Part shown: positions 31,726 through 42,791 of the stretch, piece after piece | Position numbering within the stretch: the stretch's first letter is position 1 | Layout: every line of letters begins with the position of its first letter | Source: Scolanthus callimorphus | Lineage: Eukaryota > Cnidaria > Anthozoa > Actiniaria > Edwardsiidae | Length of the DNA: 64,000 nucleotides | NCBI GenBank assembly: GCA_033964015.1 | Contig: CM066919.1 | Location: 4,864,101-4,928,100, forward strand | Direction of reading: 5' to 3' | Notes under the pieces: generated by a model | Told to the model about the DNA's origin: nothing | Database searches by the model: none | Seen by the model: the letters and a program-made list of their open reading frames with translations, nothing else | Program-made: the position numbers and the translations under genes

Positions 31726-32609
31726 AGTCAACCTTGGGAATAAACGAGTTTGAGAAAAGTATGAGGATTTACAAAAAAAAGAGATGGCCCTTCAGGGCCA
31801 CCGTATATACAGTAAACAAAACACTCGGAATTATTCACCCACGGAAAAACTTCCTGGTGAAAATCAAAAGAGCTACGCGAATGCATGACACGCGGAATCC
31901 GACACGCGACTATAAACACACTTGTTTTAATGTTTTATACTGACAGAAATCGTCTCACAGGGTAATTAACTTTAATCAGTTATAATCGTAGCGTGATTAT
32001 CAGCAAATAATCATAACGGAAAAAATACATTCGTTATTGCTAAAAGGGAAAAAAAATACTTGCGATTTCGTTTCGTACAAATGCTTCATGGTAAACAGGC
32101 TTTGACTCATTGCAAGGATGGAGTTTAACCAAAGTAATCATTGGTATAAGATAAGCCGTACAGCCATCATAGTTCGTCAACGTTCTTAAGAGCGTTCAAA
32201 CGTTTCTCAAGATCGTTCAAACGTTTTCTCAGATCGTTCACAGATTTTCAAGAACGTTAAGGCGTTTTTCCAGTTCGTTCAAATTTTCATTGCACCGTTC
32301 AAACGTTTTTGATATCGTTTAAGATGCTTAAAAAACGTTTTAACGTTAAGACTTTTCGTTCTAAACGTTATGAAAACGTTTCAACGTTCATCATAAACGT
32401 TTTGCAATCGTTCTAACCGTTCAATTTCGTTGTTAACGGAAAACCGTTAAGTACGTTTTCGCCTGCTGGGTCACATATATCTGAGGGTCAGGTTGAGAGT
32501 GTTAGAATACATGCCTGATATTACGTTTCCATTATCTGATTACTCTATCTAAGTTAGATAGATTAGTGCTATATCACAATTATTATGATACATGTATGTA
32601 ATTTCCTAT

Positions 32610-34377
32610 CACTACTGGAAGGAACCATGTGAAAAATGATGTGAACTTAGTGTGAAACACAAAATGTGTTTATCTGCAGTAAAACCACGGTCTAGTTAAA
32701 TCTTCTATCGAAAATATCGCTAAGTAAAACTATAAGGGACTTCGTCTAAGTGTAAAGAAAAATTGTTATATACATCACAGAAACGATACATTTTTTCGTG
32801 CTATTTCAAAAATAGAATATTGCGACACTGACATTTTCGATTGAGTGAAATGTCTGAGCGGGACCTGGGCCGATTCAATGTCCATCTAATTGGCTAGTAA
32901 AAAAGGGCGCCGATTTCAGCATAGGATCGTATTTCAATAACGAACATCCTACACACAGTTCATGGATCGAAGTTTCTCGAAATGGCAGTATTATTTCTGG
33001 CAAACTTCATGCCCTGACACGCAAAGGTGATCATCGTCTAGTATGCGATTTCTTCTTGGTTTTCCTGATTGTACTACCGAGGAAAAGCAAAGCAATGCTT
33101 CCGTTATAGAGAGGTGAGTCGACAGAGTTCATGATGCATTCTTATCACTTCAGCGCTTATTATACTTCGGCCGTGTATATAAATACGTAAAGTACTTGTT
33201 AAAATAAGAAACTATTAACTTGAAGAAGTCAGTTCGTTGAAAACTGAAATTATAGTTTATTTCACCTCATTTGGATTCATTTAAAGTGTATCGATAGCGG
33301 CCCTTTCGTATTCGCACGAGCGCGCGCCGGGGGCTAGTTTATAATAATGTGAATCGAAAGTTAATTTAACCTTGTTTTATAACCTACACTTTGAATTGCC
33401 CTTTGTGCAAATAAGTTACGGGTAATTCTAAATAGTCACTGCCTTTTGTTCTGATTTATCGGAATGCGAGTATGTTGATGCAGAAACACGCTACGTAGGT
33501 TTTATTTTGAACTCGGCGATCCGGCGATCAATCGGCTTTATAATCGATCAGCTTTAGGTCTTCATAAGCCCTCAAAATGTGATCGTTAAATGTTGTCTCT
33601 CACTCTGAATAATTATTGTGTTGAACAATTGCCCTACGAATGTGAGCCATAACTGATTAATAACTCCTAAGTTCTGCATGATTGTTGCTATGAACTTCTG
33701 CATCAGTTTGTAAAGCGTGTTTATAAATTTTGACACTTTTCACAGCTCCAACAACGGAGAAATTGACATATCACACGTTTCCGGTGCATACCTTGTTATG
33801 TAAACTCTGAAAAGAAATGATCATATATCATGACACTATGCCTTTACCAGTGATTTTATATATAGCAAACAAGTTTTAATTTCCAGAAGTGGCAAAGTCA
33901 TTGTAGTGTAATTTGTTTTTTCACATGTTAAAAAATATTTAACATCATATTTTCTCAACTTCTACAGTGTGACGCTTTTATTGTTCTCCTATCTTATGCT
34001 TTTAACATTAGACTGTGGAACTGTTATAAAATAATTTCTATGATTAAACAACAACAATGCTCCAGTACATGCACAGGTATTTTTTTAGGATGATGTTCTA
34101 GTGTTAATGCAGCTGCGGTCTCCATCGAATCTCTGAATTCACATCCTTTCAAACAATTCACACCAATTTCACATATACGCAGTCCATATAGCCCCAGAAA
34201 TTTCACATGAATTTCACATGTTTTTATGATGTGAAAAGGATCAGCCCAGTTCACATCCATTTCACACCATCATTTCACATGGTTAACATGTGAAATACCA
34301 TGTGAAATACGGTCTAATTTCACATGACCATTTCACACACATTTCACATGAATTTCACATGGTTCCCTCCAGTAGTG
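32610..34377. mobile_element. Non-autonomous CACTA (EnSpm) element, TSD TAT
   Basis: The ends CACTACTGGAAGGAACCATG and the inverse of CACTACTGGAGGGAACCATG are flanked by TAT on both sides (32607-32609, 34378-34380). The right 200 bp repeat TTTCACATG many times, and similar words follow the left end. CACTA tips, a 3-bp duplication and subterminal repeats define the superfamily. No transposase ORF in 1768 bp. Confidence 0.85.
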
Positions 34378-34548
34378 TATGTAGGACTTGCCGGAACCAA
34401 AAGAATGTACTAACTCTAAATAATCGTACGTGATTTCCATTTCTTGATACGCCTAGAAACTTGTATATAAATATGATTGAGCTATATGAAAATAAATCAG
34501 TCTTGTCCAGTGCAGTGCAGTTTAATTAGTTGTTATATGTGAATATCC

Positions 34549-35604
34549 CATACCTGCCAACTCTCCCGGTTTATGTATCAGTCAATTCCAGCGGGGACCA
34601 TGCCCCCCCCCCCCCCCCGGGCTTTTGGTCATTTCTAAAAATAAAACTGAAATTCCCCGCCCCCGGGCTAGCAAAAATGCAGAATACCCCACGGCGGGGA
34701 ACACAAAAAGGGGAAAAATGCCCCACCCCGGGACGAGAAAAAGACGGTAACTCTGCGTGACAAAGCTTCACAACAAAAACTTTAACTCCATTTATACTGT
34801 CCGAGCATTTACAATTCGTTTTTAAATGTACTTTAGTTTTCTCGTCTTTGAACGAGTTCTCATTTCACTGAAAGTGAGACAAAGTATAAATAAAGAAGTG
34901 ACATTCCTAGGCCATTCGCGGTTGTAGCCATTTAGCTGCATCTCTCAATGCGAAATTTACCCTTTATTCTATTTGCAGAGCAACTATTTCGCAGTTATGT
35001 TACTTGACTTTTTGCGAAATTGGAACTCTGTTTATAGCGTCAATTCATTTTTATGTTTTTCCACTGAGACGGAATTGTGAAATCTGTTTCTTCTCTATAG
35101 AAGACGTTAACTGTGAAATGTGCAAATGTGTTAGTCTCCAAACGTGGTGTATACGGGCCATGCTCTGCATACATTTTATGTGGCGTTATTTTCTGTAACT
35201 TTCTCTGGGTTTTCTCTGGTTATTTCTCTGGGTTGTAGTTCACAGAACTTGAGATGAGAAAACCAATATTCCCCAGCCCCCTCCCCCGGGGAAAAACAAT
35301 TCCCGACCCCGGGGCCAGCAAAATTTTCAAAATTCCCCACCCAGGGAGGGCACTGGTGTGCAAATGCCCCACGGTGACCGGGGGGGGGGGGATGGTCACC
35401 GCTGGAATTGACTGATACATTACGCGGGAGACTCCCGGTTTTAACCCAGTCTCCCGGGAAAAAAATTGAAACTTTCCATATATTTACTGTATATCTCCTG
35501 GGTAAATTTCTTGCGATTTTCTCATACAGTTGTGTATTGTGACAAAATCTCCCGGGTTGAGACAAAATCTCCCGGTTTTGGAGTTTCCAGGGTTGGCAGG
35601 TATG
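34549..35604. mobile_element. MITE A (CATACCTGCCAAC ends), copy 1, split by element B
   Basis: CATACCTGCCAACTCTCCC at the left pairs with GGGTTGGCAGGTATG at the right. The 6 bp ATATCC flank both ends. Without the inserted B element (34574-35419 and one TTA) the remaining 207 bp match the intact copy at 41468-41675 base for base through the junction. Confidence 0.85.
34574..35419. mobile_element. Element B copy 1, PIF/Harbinger-type, inserted in MITE A, TSD TTA
   Basis: The ends TGTATCAGTCAATTCCAGC and the inverse are flanked by TTA on both sides. Poly-C (34605-34618) and poly-G (35380-35389) sit just inside the ends. The interior is non-coding and matches the inverted copy at 42792-43620. 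Confidence 0.85.
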
Positions 35605-36202
35605 ATATCCTGTCAAGTTCTTGTATGCTATCTTGTGTAACTACCTACTATGGCTACAGGGCTAAACGCAAACAGAGAGGGACTAAAAAACAAAACAAAA
35701 AGTGCACTAGCGCTAGCTATGGTTGTCGAAAAACCATTTCGAAACAACCATGCAGGTCGGGCAAGAAAATAAAGAGACAAAATTGATAGACTAGTGCATG
35801 AATAACCTGGCAACAGATGCTTTAGACAATCTTACCTTTGGTTATAAAAGCTCAGCAGCCTGCATAGCTTCTAGTATTGCTGTATGAACACACTACGTAC
35901 TGTACTGTGTGTGTAAATAAAATAAAAGACGATCCATGATTGAATTGATTGCGACGAACTGATCCGCCATCTTGAAAATAACCCAGATCACCTTGCGAGT
36001 CCATCGATACACCACAGGGAGTCCGCAAAATGTTTCGCCAATTCACTTAGAAATCCGCAGACATGTGTAATAATTGCCCCCGCAGGGTTTTGGCCCAGAG
36101 GCCAAAACCGAGGAGGCATTATAGAACCCCCCGCGTAAAGAGAAACATAAGGGTATATGGTACATATGCCAGAAAAAATCTCGATCCGTCGGAGCAGGGA
36201 CC
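35605..36202. other. No gene recognised
   Basis: Open stretches on both strands near 35640-35810 and 36040-36260 lack start context, splice sites and family resemblance. No repeat structure is clear before 36203. Confidence 0.35.
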
Positions 36203-36383
36203 GCAAAAGGTCTTGGGTAACGTTTATGATTGGATGACGGGATCATGTGATTAGCAAAGGAACGCAAATGATTGGCGCAAAGTAGCTATGGTCATTGCCA
36301 AAAAGCCCGCAAAAGGTCTCGGGTAACGTTTATGATTGGATGACGGGATCATGTGATTCGCAAAGGAACGCAAATGATTGGCA
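36203..36383. repeat. Two-copy tandem duplication, 106-bp spacing
   Basis: GCAAAAGGTCTTGGGTAACG and on through GACGGGATCATGTGATT and GGAACGCAAATGATTGGC occur at 36203 and again at 36309 with very few differences, so the duplication is recent. Confidence 0.8.
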
Positions 36384-36450
36384 GAGCCTAACAAAGAGCT
36401 GTTGTTCGTAAGCGTGGGTTTGAGACCTCTACTGTTGTCACGTCACTGTA

Positions 36451-36640
36451 GTCCAGTCAATCTACAAAAAATTTAGGGTCTCAGTCAAACTATTGCAAAA
36501 TAATTTCTTTCACTGCTAAATGAAGGTTTAGGGGACCTAAACAACATACTAAAAATCCCAAAAAATCCCTTCGGTGGAACATCCCGAAACTTAGCGATGA
36601 AAATATGGAGCCAGTACCACAGGGTACCCGCATCGAGTAT
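36451..36640. repeat. Dispersed repeat R2, partial copy 3, inverted
   Basis: TAGTCCAGTCAATCT and on through TCCCTTCGGTGGAACATCCC and CCACAGGGTACCCGC is the inverse of the right third of the copies at 21327 and 39762. Confidence 0.7.
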
Positions 36641-37258
36641 AATCAGCTAACTACTAAAAATCAGTCAAATAACCGTTTCGTTCCACATGTTTGTGCCCAT
36701 GAGCTGTAAATAGATTGATTGTGTTTAAATACAATTGAAAATAAACTTGTTGACCGGAGAAAGACGTAAAATGCCATTTTTGTATACCACAGGATACCCA
36801 CCACTCATAAAACTGAGAATAGGCAATTTCCTTGAGAAGCTCAACATTTTCAACTTCTTTTACAGATTTGGGTTTGAATTGGGAAAAATATAACATTTCT
36901 CTATTATATTGGGAACGTTTTTCAATTCGCTGCATTTGCATATCGGGCCGAGCCATGCTGAGTCAGTGGAATCACCTGATGGCGCCACTTTTGTTCAATC
37001 CCATGTTACTGTTTCTCACAGCATTCATTTACCAACCATAGGTGAGTTGCATGAATCTAAGAAAATCATATTTTAACTACTGCATACCCGATGACGAGGA
37101 CGGGCTGAACTTTCTGCTTTTTAGACCGAGCCCGAGCCCGAGCAGCGAAGCTAGTAAGTTATTTGTTCCCATAATAAACAGACTCTCGATATTGTGCACA
37201 GTCAGACATACTCTAATACTATTAAGAAATCTTGTCTGGGTCATTGGTAAGCTTTAAA

Positions 37259-37589
37259 GGCTGTTCTTCCTGAAACGCAAGCGCAGACGCAGGCTCAAGC
37301 GCAAGGATATCAAACTCATACATATCTCTATGTGGATTACACTAGAACACAAGCGCAAGGAAATCAAACTCATACATATCTTATGTGGATTACACTAAAA
37401 CACAAGCGCAAGGAAATCGAGGATTTTGCATTTCCTTGCGCTTGTGCTTGCGTCTAGTTCGAATCAAGTGAACGCAAGCACGGCAATTATATTAATCAAT
37501 GTTGATTTTAGGCTTGCGCTTGCGTCGCTTTGATTCACCAATTGCCTTACGCTTGTGTCCTGCGCTTGTGTTCCTGTTAGAACCACCCT
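37259..37589. mobile_element. Inverted-repeat element rich in CGCAAGCGC
   Basis: GGCTGTTCTTCCTGAAACGC at the left pairs loosely with the inverse of GGTGGTTCTAACAGGAACAC at the right. Inside, ACAAGCGCAAGGAAATC is repeated directly (about 61 bp apart) and inverted (GATTTCC and TTGCGCTTGTG). Confidence 0.55.
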
Positions 37590-37689
37590 TACTAGTCTTC
37601 CCGACCTTCTAATCACAGCTTTCAAGTGGACTGGTGGTGGGAGATGGACGCAGCAGGAGGTTCTAGAGATCATCAAGCTTTATCATCAA

Positions 37690-39080
37690 GCTTTATTAAG
37701 AAAACGGTATCACTTCATTGAACAATGCTCTTCCAGTGAGCCGCGTATAAAAACTATCTACTATCTACCTACCACTAAATACAAGATAACTTATATACTA
37801 CGATACTACCTACATCTACCGATATATATTAAGAAAAACTACAGTTGATAGAATTATCTTTAAAAGATTTAAAATTTGGCTGATTTCTTAAATCAGATGG
37901 AAGGCTATTCCACAAAACTGCTCCTCTATAGCTGAATGCTCGTTTACCAGCTTCAGTACGGGGTCTGGAATAAAGATTTTATTTGAACTTCCTCTCAAAT
38001 TATGAGAATGGACATCGGTTGTTGATTCAAACATTGTTGAAATCCCTTCCGGATAAAGACCGTTCATACACTTGTAAACACTCGCTGCGAGCAGTTTGAC
38101 CGCCTATGTTCAAGAGTTTCCCACCCGAGGTCCTGTAAAATATTGGCAGATCTAATATTGTAGTCTTCACATGAGGTTATTACACGCGCGGCTCTATTTT
38201 GTAGCTTTTGAAGCCTGTCACATTGACATAGCCCCATGCACCCCCAGACTTCGCAGCAATATTCTAGGTAGGGCTCTATAAGGGCGTCATACATTTGATG
38301 GAGGGTTTGACGAGGCACGAGATGGCGGGCCCTTTTCAAGGCCCCAATACCTGCAGAGACCTTCTTACACAAGGAATCAGTATGGGTACGCCAGCTCAGT
38401 GTCTCATCAATCTCAACGCCAAGATATTTGTATGACGTCACCCTTCAATTTCCTTGTTGTCAATAGACACAGTAAAATCATGGTTCAAGTTGTTTATTTT
38501 GTAGCGGCTACCGATAATAGAATATTTAGTCTTTTTGACGTTTAGAGTAAGTTTGTTTGAGTGTAGCCACTTCTGTATTTTTAAGGTCGTTATTCAACTT
38601 GGACTCTAATAACAATGGATCTGAGGAAGAGGTTGTTAGACTCGTATCGTCAGCGTACATCTCCACTTTCGATGATAATTCACATTGATCAATGTCATTG
38701 ATATAAATAAGAAATAAAAGGGTCCAAGTACGGAACCTTGAGGAACCCACAGATTATATCTAAATAACTAGATTGTGTCCCATTGACAAAAGTACTTTGC
38801 TTTCGATTCGATAAATAAGATTTAAACCATCTAAGAGAGAGTGAGTCAACACCATAAAGTTGAAGTTTTCTCAATAAGATCTCATGATTTACTGTGTCAA
38901 AAGCTTTTTTTAAGTCAAGGAAAAGTGCCCCATTTAATAAACCATTATCAATATTTAAATACCAGTTGTTAGTGGCCTCAATCAAAGGCAGTAACAGTTG
39001 AGTGTAGCGGCCGAAAACCGTGCTGAGATTCGGCAAGCAGGTTGTTGACAGTAAGATAATCATAAAGCTGATCCTTAGTG
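37690..39080 (-). mobile_element. Non-LTR retrotransposon, reverse transcriptase part, frameshifted
   Basis: Reading from 39080 down, the minus strand encodes LFLDLKKAFDTVNHEILL, WFKSYLSNRKQSTFVNG, LFLIYINDID and MYADDTSLT (the YADD catalytic motif). Then come YLGVEIDETLSWRTH, YCCEVWGC and KLQNRAARVIT, and at the end GKRAFSYRGAVLWNSLPSDL. This is the usual order of the second half of a CR1/L2/Jockey-type RT. Several frame changes (near 38750, 38500 and 38060) and the missing 5' part show a dead copy. Confidence 0.85.
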
Positions 39081-39089
39081 TTGGTCGGA

Positions 39090-39750
39090 TAGGAGGGCTT
39101 GGCAGGGCGCCTGGCTCCTCGGTCTTATCTTTGGTATGGATTAGCACTCGCCTGTTTCGTCCAATCACAGAGCCTGGCGCAGTCGCCATCTGGTACGATC
39201 TTGGATTAGCTTCGGCTCTATCTTCCCATGCTGGTCCCTAACATCCACTCGGTCTCCCTGTCGGAGTGTTGGTAGCTTCACAACTCTTGCCGTCAGAGTA
39301 GCGCTTTCTTCTTTCTCCTCAAACAGCTTCTTCTTAATGACTTCTCTTGGTTTAGATTCTCTGGGAGCTATGGAAGTTTCACTGAAGTTTGCTTCTCAAT
39401 TTCATACATCAGGATCTCACTTGGAGTCAGTCCATTCGCCAGTCAGACCAAGATGTCGTTGACTATTCTTCCTCACTGATGTTCTGAGCGGTTGTGAAAG
39501 CTCTTTCAACCTTGCTATGGCTTATGGATAATGTGGCGAGGAAGTAATTTCCTGGCTGACGTTCTGGGGTCCAATGTCCGAGACAAATGTGTGCGGTTCT
39601 CCGTGCAGGGCGAAGATTACACACGTGACGTGTGACTAGCTACAGCTGAAATAGTCGACGGAAGTTTCCGTCAACTGGCGTTATGGTAGTCGGTCTAGTC
39701 TAACTCGCAGAGGTCCGACTCCATGGTTGGTTAGGCAATGACAGCGCCAT
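39090..39750 (-). mobile_element. Ty3/gypsy integrase relic (core and C-terminal part)
   Basis: The minus strand reads ESDLCELD, HGEPHTFVSDIGPQ and TSSPHYP, matching gypsy integrase core motifs (D...SDNGPQ...SSPHYPQ). It then reads GLTPSEILMYE-like and LRQGDRVDVRDQ, RNRRVLIHTKD, matching the C-terminal end of the polyprotein. Frame changes and stops are frequent. It is the part of pol that follows the relic at 20530-21330. Confidence 0.7.
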
Positions 39751-39761
39751 GAGGTGCTCCC

Positions 39762-40322
39762 TCAGCCAGAATAATTTTGAATTTGAAGCTGGTTAGGTTT
39801 ATATTTACATCTCAAAGCAACGCAAGTTTCGAAGTGGTTAGAACTGATAAAAATAAACCAAGTGCGTTGTAAGACTGTTAACAAATTCTTTATATGTCCC
39901 TAGTTTCTTTTATTAATTAACTGAACAGTTCTACACTCCTACCCAAGGAAACCCAACAAGGAGAAATGGCGAATTATCAAGATGGGTACCCTGTGGTACG
40001 TCAAAATAGCAATTTTCATAAAAATCAACGAAAAAATATATTATCCATGCTTATGAACTTTGTTTAAACATAATACATATAGAAATGCGTAAATGGCACG
40101 TTCAAAATAGACTTCACTTCCACCATCGTTTTGATTTTTTCTCAACGCGGGTACCCTGTGGTAAATGCTTGATATTTTTATTGCTAAATTTCAGGATGTT
40201 CCACCGATGGGATTTTTTGGGATTTTTAGTATGTTACTAAGGTCCCTCAAAGCGTTCATTTGCAGTGAAACAAATTCTTTTGCAATTAGTTTGACTGAAA
40301 ATCATAGATTGACTGGACTATG
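39762..40322. repeat. Dispersed repeat R2, copy 2
   Basis: Matches 21327-21882 in the same orientation, with many small differences. Includes GATGGGTACCCTGTGGTA and GGATGTTCCACCGATGGGAT. Confidence 0.75.
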
Positions 40323-41467
40323 GCGGATAATAAAAATTCTAAACATTCACAACAAACTGGTCGTGACATTTAATAATCACCAAAACTCTAAGGAGACGCT
40401 CAGCCGAAGTCAGTCAGTGCAATCCATAGTTCAGAATTAGCAAATGTTGAGCTGCTGTGGCTGTGTAGTCTAAAAAAACTTGAATGTTCACAAAGCTAAG
40501 AGCTCTAAACCTCATAATAGTATTAAAGCATTCAAAATAGTTGCTATTGTGCTTAACAATAGGTCCGCTACGAAAGAATGTGATAATTTAACGACAAGAT
40601 TTCCTTTTTATAAGTTCACCACACTCAGAAAGAGGACTTAGAATTATTATTTTGGCATCAGTACAAGGGAGAAGTAGGCGTTTTTGTCTTCTTCGATGTG
40701 TGCGCTGTCTGCTGTGTAATGGTTGCCTCTAAAGTATACTAAGTAGGTTAAAATAGTCTACCTTTGTTGACCGGAAATCTGGCAAGGGCGGAACGCGTTT
40801 TTTAGTGCTGTTAAATTAAGTTCTATTATAAGCTCTTTAGCAGCTTCAGGTGATAGCTGGTATAAAAACGCAGATATAGGTTATAGGGAGCAGCGATTGA
40901 AAAGAGCAAAAGCAGAGAAATCGTGAAGCAGAGACAGCCCGAGCACGAGAGTCTAAAGTATTGTGTTCTGTTCTCCGTTGTAAGTATTTCCGGAAAGATC
41001 AAATGGCTTTAAGCTTTCAAGTATTCATATTCATAGAGTTTTCAAACAAGATTTTGTGCGCAAGTGTTCTGAGTAAGAATGTGTATTAATAGTCGTTTTG
41101 GAATTGTGACACAATAGTTTTCAGAAGAATTTTCGGTATTTCGCTATAGTTTCGCAAGAGTTTTGACGGCTTTTCGTACTTTTGGTTAGAATTGTTTATA
41201 GAGTTTCGGCTATAGAATTTCACATGTATCTTTAACGGTTTTGTAATACAACTGACAAACTCCAACAAGCTGATAACGGTGGATTCGCGTGTTGTCTGAA
41301 ACAGCTGTAAAAATGTTAATTGAAATACATCTGCAGTTTAAAAAGCACGGGGGCAGCTCTAGTGAGAACTATTACTAGTAATAACTTTAATAATTACTCC
41401 TATAAAAGCTTTTCAGTAACTATTTACAAAAACTACGAACTAATATATGAATATAATAAAATAGGGT
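40323..41467. other. No gene recognised
   Basis: AT-rich, with no open frame longer than about 60 codons apart from repeat tails and no clear inverted repeat. Confidence 0.4.
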
Positions 41468-41675
41468 CATACCTGCCACTCTCCCGGTTTACGCGGGAGA
41501 CTCCCGGTTTTAACCCTCAGTCTCCCGGGGAAAAAATTGAAACTTTCAATATATTTACTGTATATCTCCCGGGTAAATTTCTTGCGATTTTCTCATACAG
41601 TTGTTGTATTTGTGACAAAATCTCCCGGGTTGAGACAAAATCTCCCGGTTTTGGAGTTTCAGGGTTGGCAGTATG
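41468..41675. mobile_element. MITE A, copy 2, intact, 6-bp TSD TAGGGT
   Basis: CATACCTGCCACTCTCCCGG to GGGTTGGCAGTATG, 208 bp, with TAGGGT on both sides (41462-41467, 41676-41681). The interior repeats TCTCCCGG in both orientations. A 6-bp duplication is uncommon among animal DNA transposons; IS3EU and Dada types are known for 6-7 bp. Confidence 0.85.
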
Positions 41676-41720
41676 TAGGGTTAAAAAATTCTATCACTAA
41701 ACTTACAAACTATGAGCTAA

Positions 41721-42340
41721 GGGAGCGTTCATAATTTATCTAGAGGGGGGCTATGATGATTTTGAGGGGGGGGGGGGGGGGGGCTCTGTTTTTCCCTAAT
41801 ATGATTTAGGGGGGTATGGAAAATTTCCAACAAAAATAACATTGAGCATAGGGGGGCCAACCATTTTTCCCGAAAAAAATTATGCGAAAATACAGTAAAA
41901 ACCCGCGTATAAGAACCTGTTAGGCAAAAATTTTCATTTTAATCACCCTCGACATAATAACCTAATCATGTTATTAATAAATTTTAAGTGAGGTTCTTGT
42001 CAGTGGAGTGCTGTAAAAGTGTGTAGGTAGAAACTCCTGAATTGGAAGATATCGTCTGATTGGACATTCATTTGTTTTCTTTCTGAAATAGATAAGATTA
42101 ATAGCAATCTTCAACAGTACTATCACAAGACTTTAATTTGGCTAAGGGGGGTTTGACATGTATATGTGGTGGTGGTGGTGGGGGGGGGGGGGGGGCTATG
42201 ATGTTTTTCTTTGATTAATTGATCTCTTGAGGTGGGGTCAGGATAAAACCCTGAGATCATCAGGGGGGCTTCAAAAAATGAAAAGAAAAAAAATTAGGAA
42301 ATCATCATAGGCCCCCCTCTAGATAAATATGAATGCTCCC
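41721..42340. mobile_element. 620-bp PIF/Harbinger-type MITE, TSD TAA, two poly-G tracts
   Basis: The ends GGGAGCGTTCATAATTTATC and the inverse of GGGAGCATTCATATTTATC are flanked by TAA. Poly-G runs lie at about 41765-41783 and 42180-42195. The interior is non-coding. Confidence 0.8.
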
Positions 42341-42791
42341 TAATTTACTACAGCTTTATTCTTGTAAAAATCTTTGCAAGTAAAGCTTTTTAAAAGCTTT
42401 CACGGATCCAGATTTTTTTAGGTTTACAACGAGCTTGTTCCACAGAGAGACCGCTCTGTAGGAGAAGGTTCTCTGGCCGCTTGCTCATTTAAACAGAGGA
42501 ATTGGCAAGTTATCGTTATTGCGAGTTATACGATTGTGAATACAAGATCGTGTTTTTAACTTAGAGCATAGATAAGAGGTCTCTAAACTGAAAGTGTCTC
42601 ACTGACTGGAAGCCAATTGAGTTCTTTGAGTAAGGGCGTCGCATGGTCATATTTGCGGGCACCTGTGATGATTTTTGCAGGCAAAGTTTTGATGAGTTAA
42701 GCTTTGGTTGTTTTTAGCTGATGTTGTTTGCCCAAACTGTTGAAAAATAAAGCATTTTGCTGAGTACCAGAGATATGATAATTGATAGTAA
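42341..42791. other. No gene recognised
   Basis: Spacer between two elements. It holds no convincing ORF or repeat. Confidence 0.35.

Larger units (their letters stand above)
29842..31803. mobile_element. 1.96-kb foldback element, inner, nested
   Basis: CGGTGGCCCTGAAGGGCCAT at the left is matched by its inverse at the right, with TA on both sides. Each arm then carries TTTGTAAATCCTCATACTTT, AGGTTGACTTTTTTC, an array of 18-19 bp units and a GCGGCC hairpin, in mirror order. The core (30480-31290) has no coding capacity. Part of the same family is at 22285-22850. Confidence 0.8.
28685..32475. mobile_element. 3.8-kb foldback element, outer (TGTGACCCAGCAGGCG ends)
   Basis: TGTGACCCAGCAGGCGAAAA at the left pairs with TTTTCGCCTGCTGGGTCACA at the right; TA flanks both. 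Behind each end lies a 300-bp array of short units built on AACGTTTGAACGAT (28720-28990 and 32180-32460), in opposite orientation. Such subterminal arrays often bind a transposase. No transposase ORF is present. The middle holds a different element (29842-31803). Confidence 0.8.

Noticed and set aside
37256..37600. Repeated CGCAAGCGC words considered as a CRISPR-like array
   Set aside because: Spacing is irregular, copies occur in both orientations, and the genome is eukaryotic.
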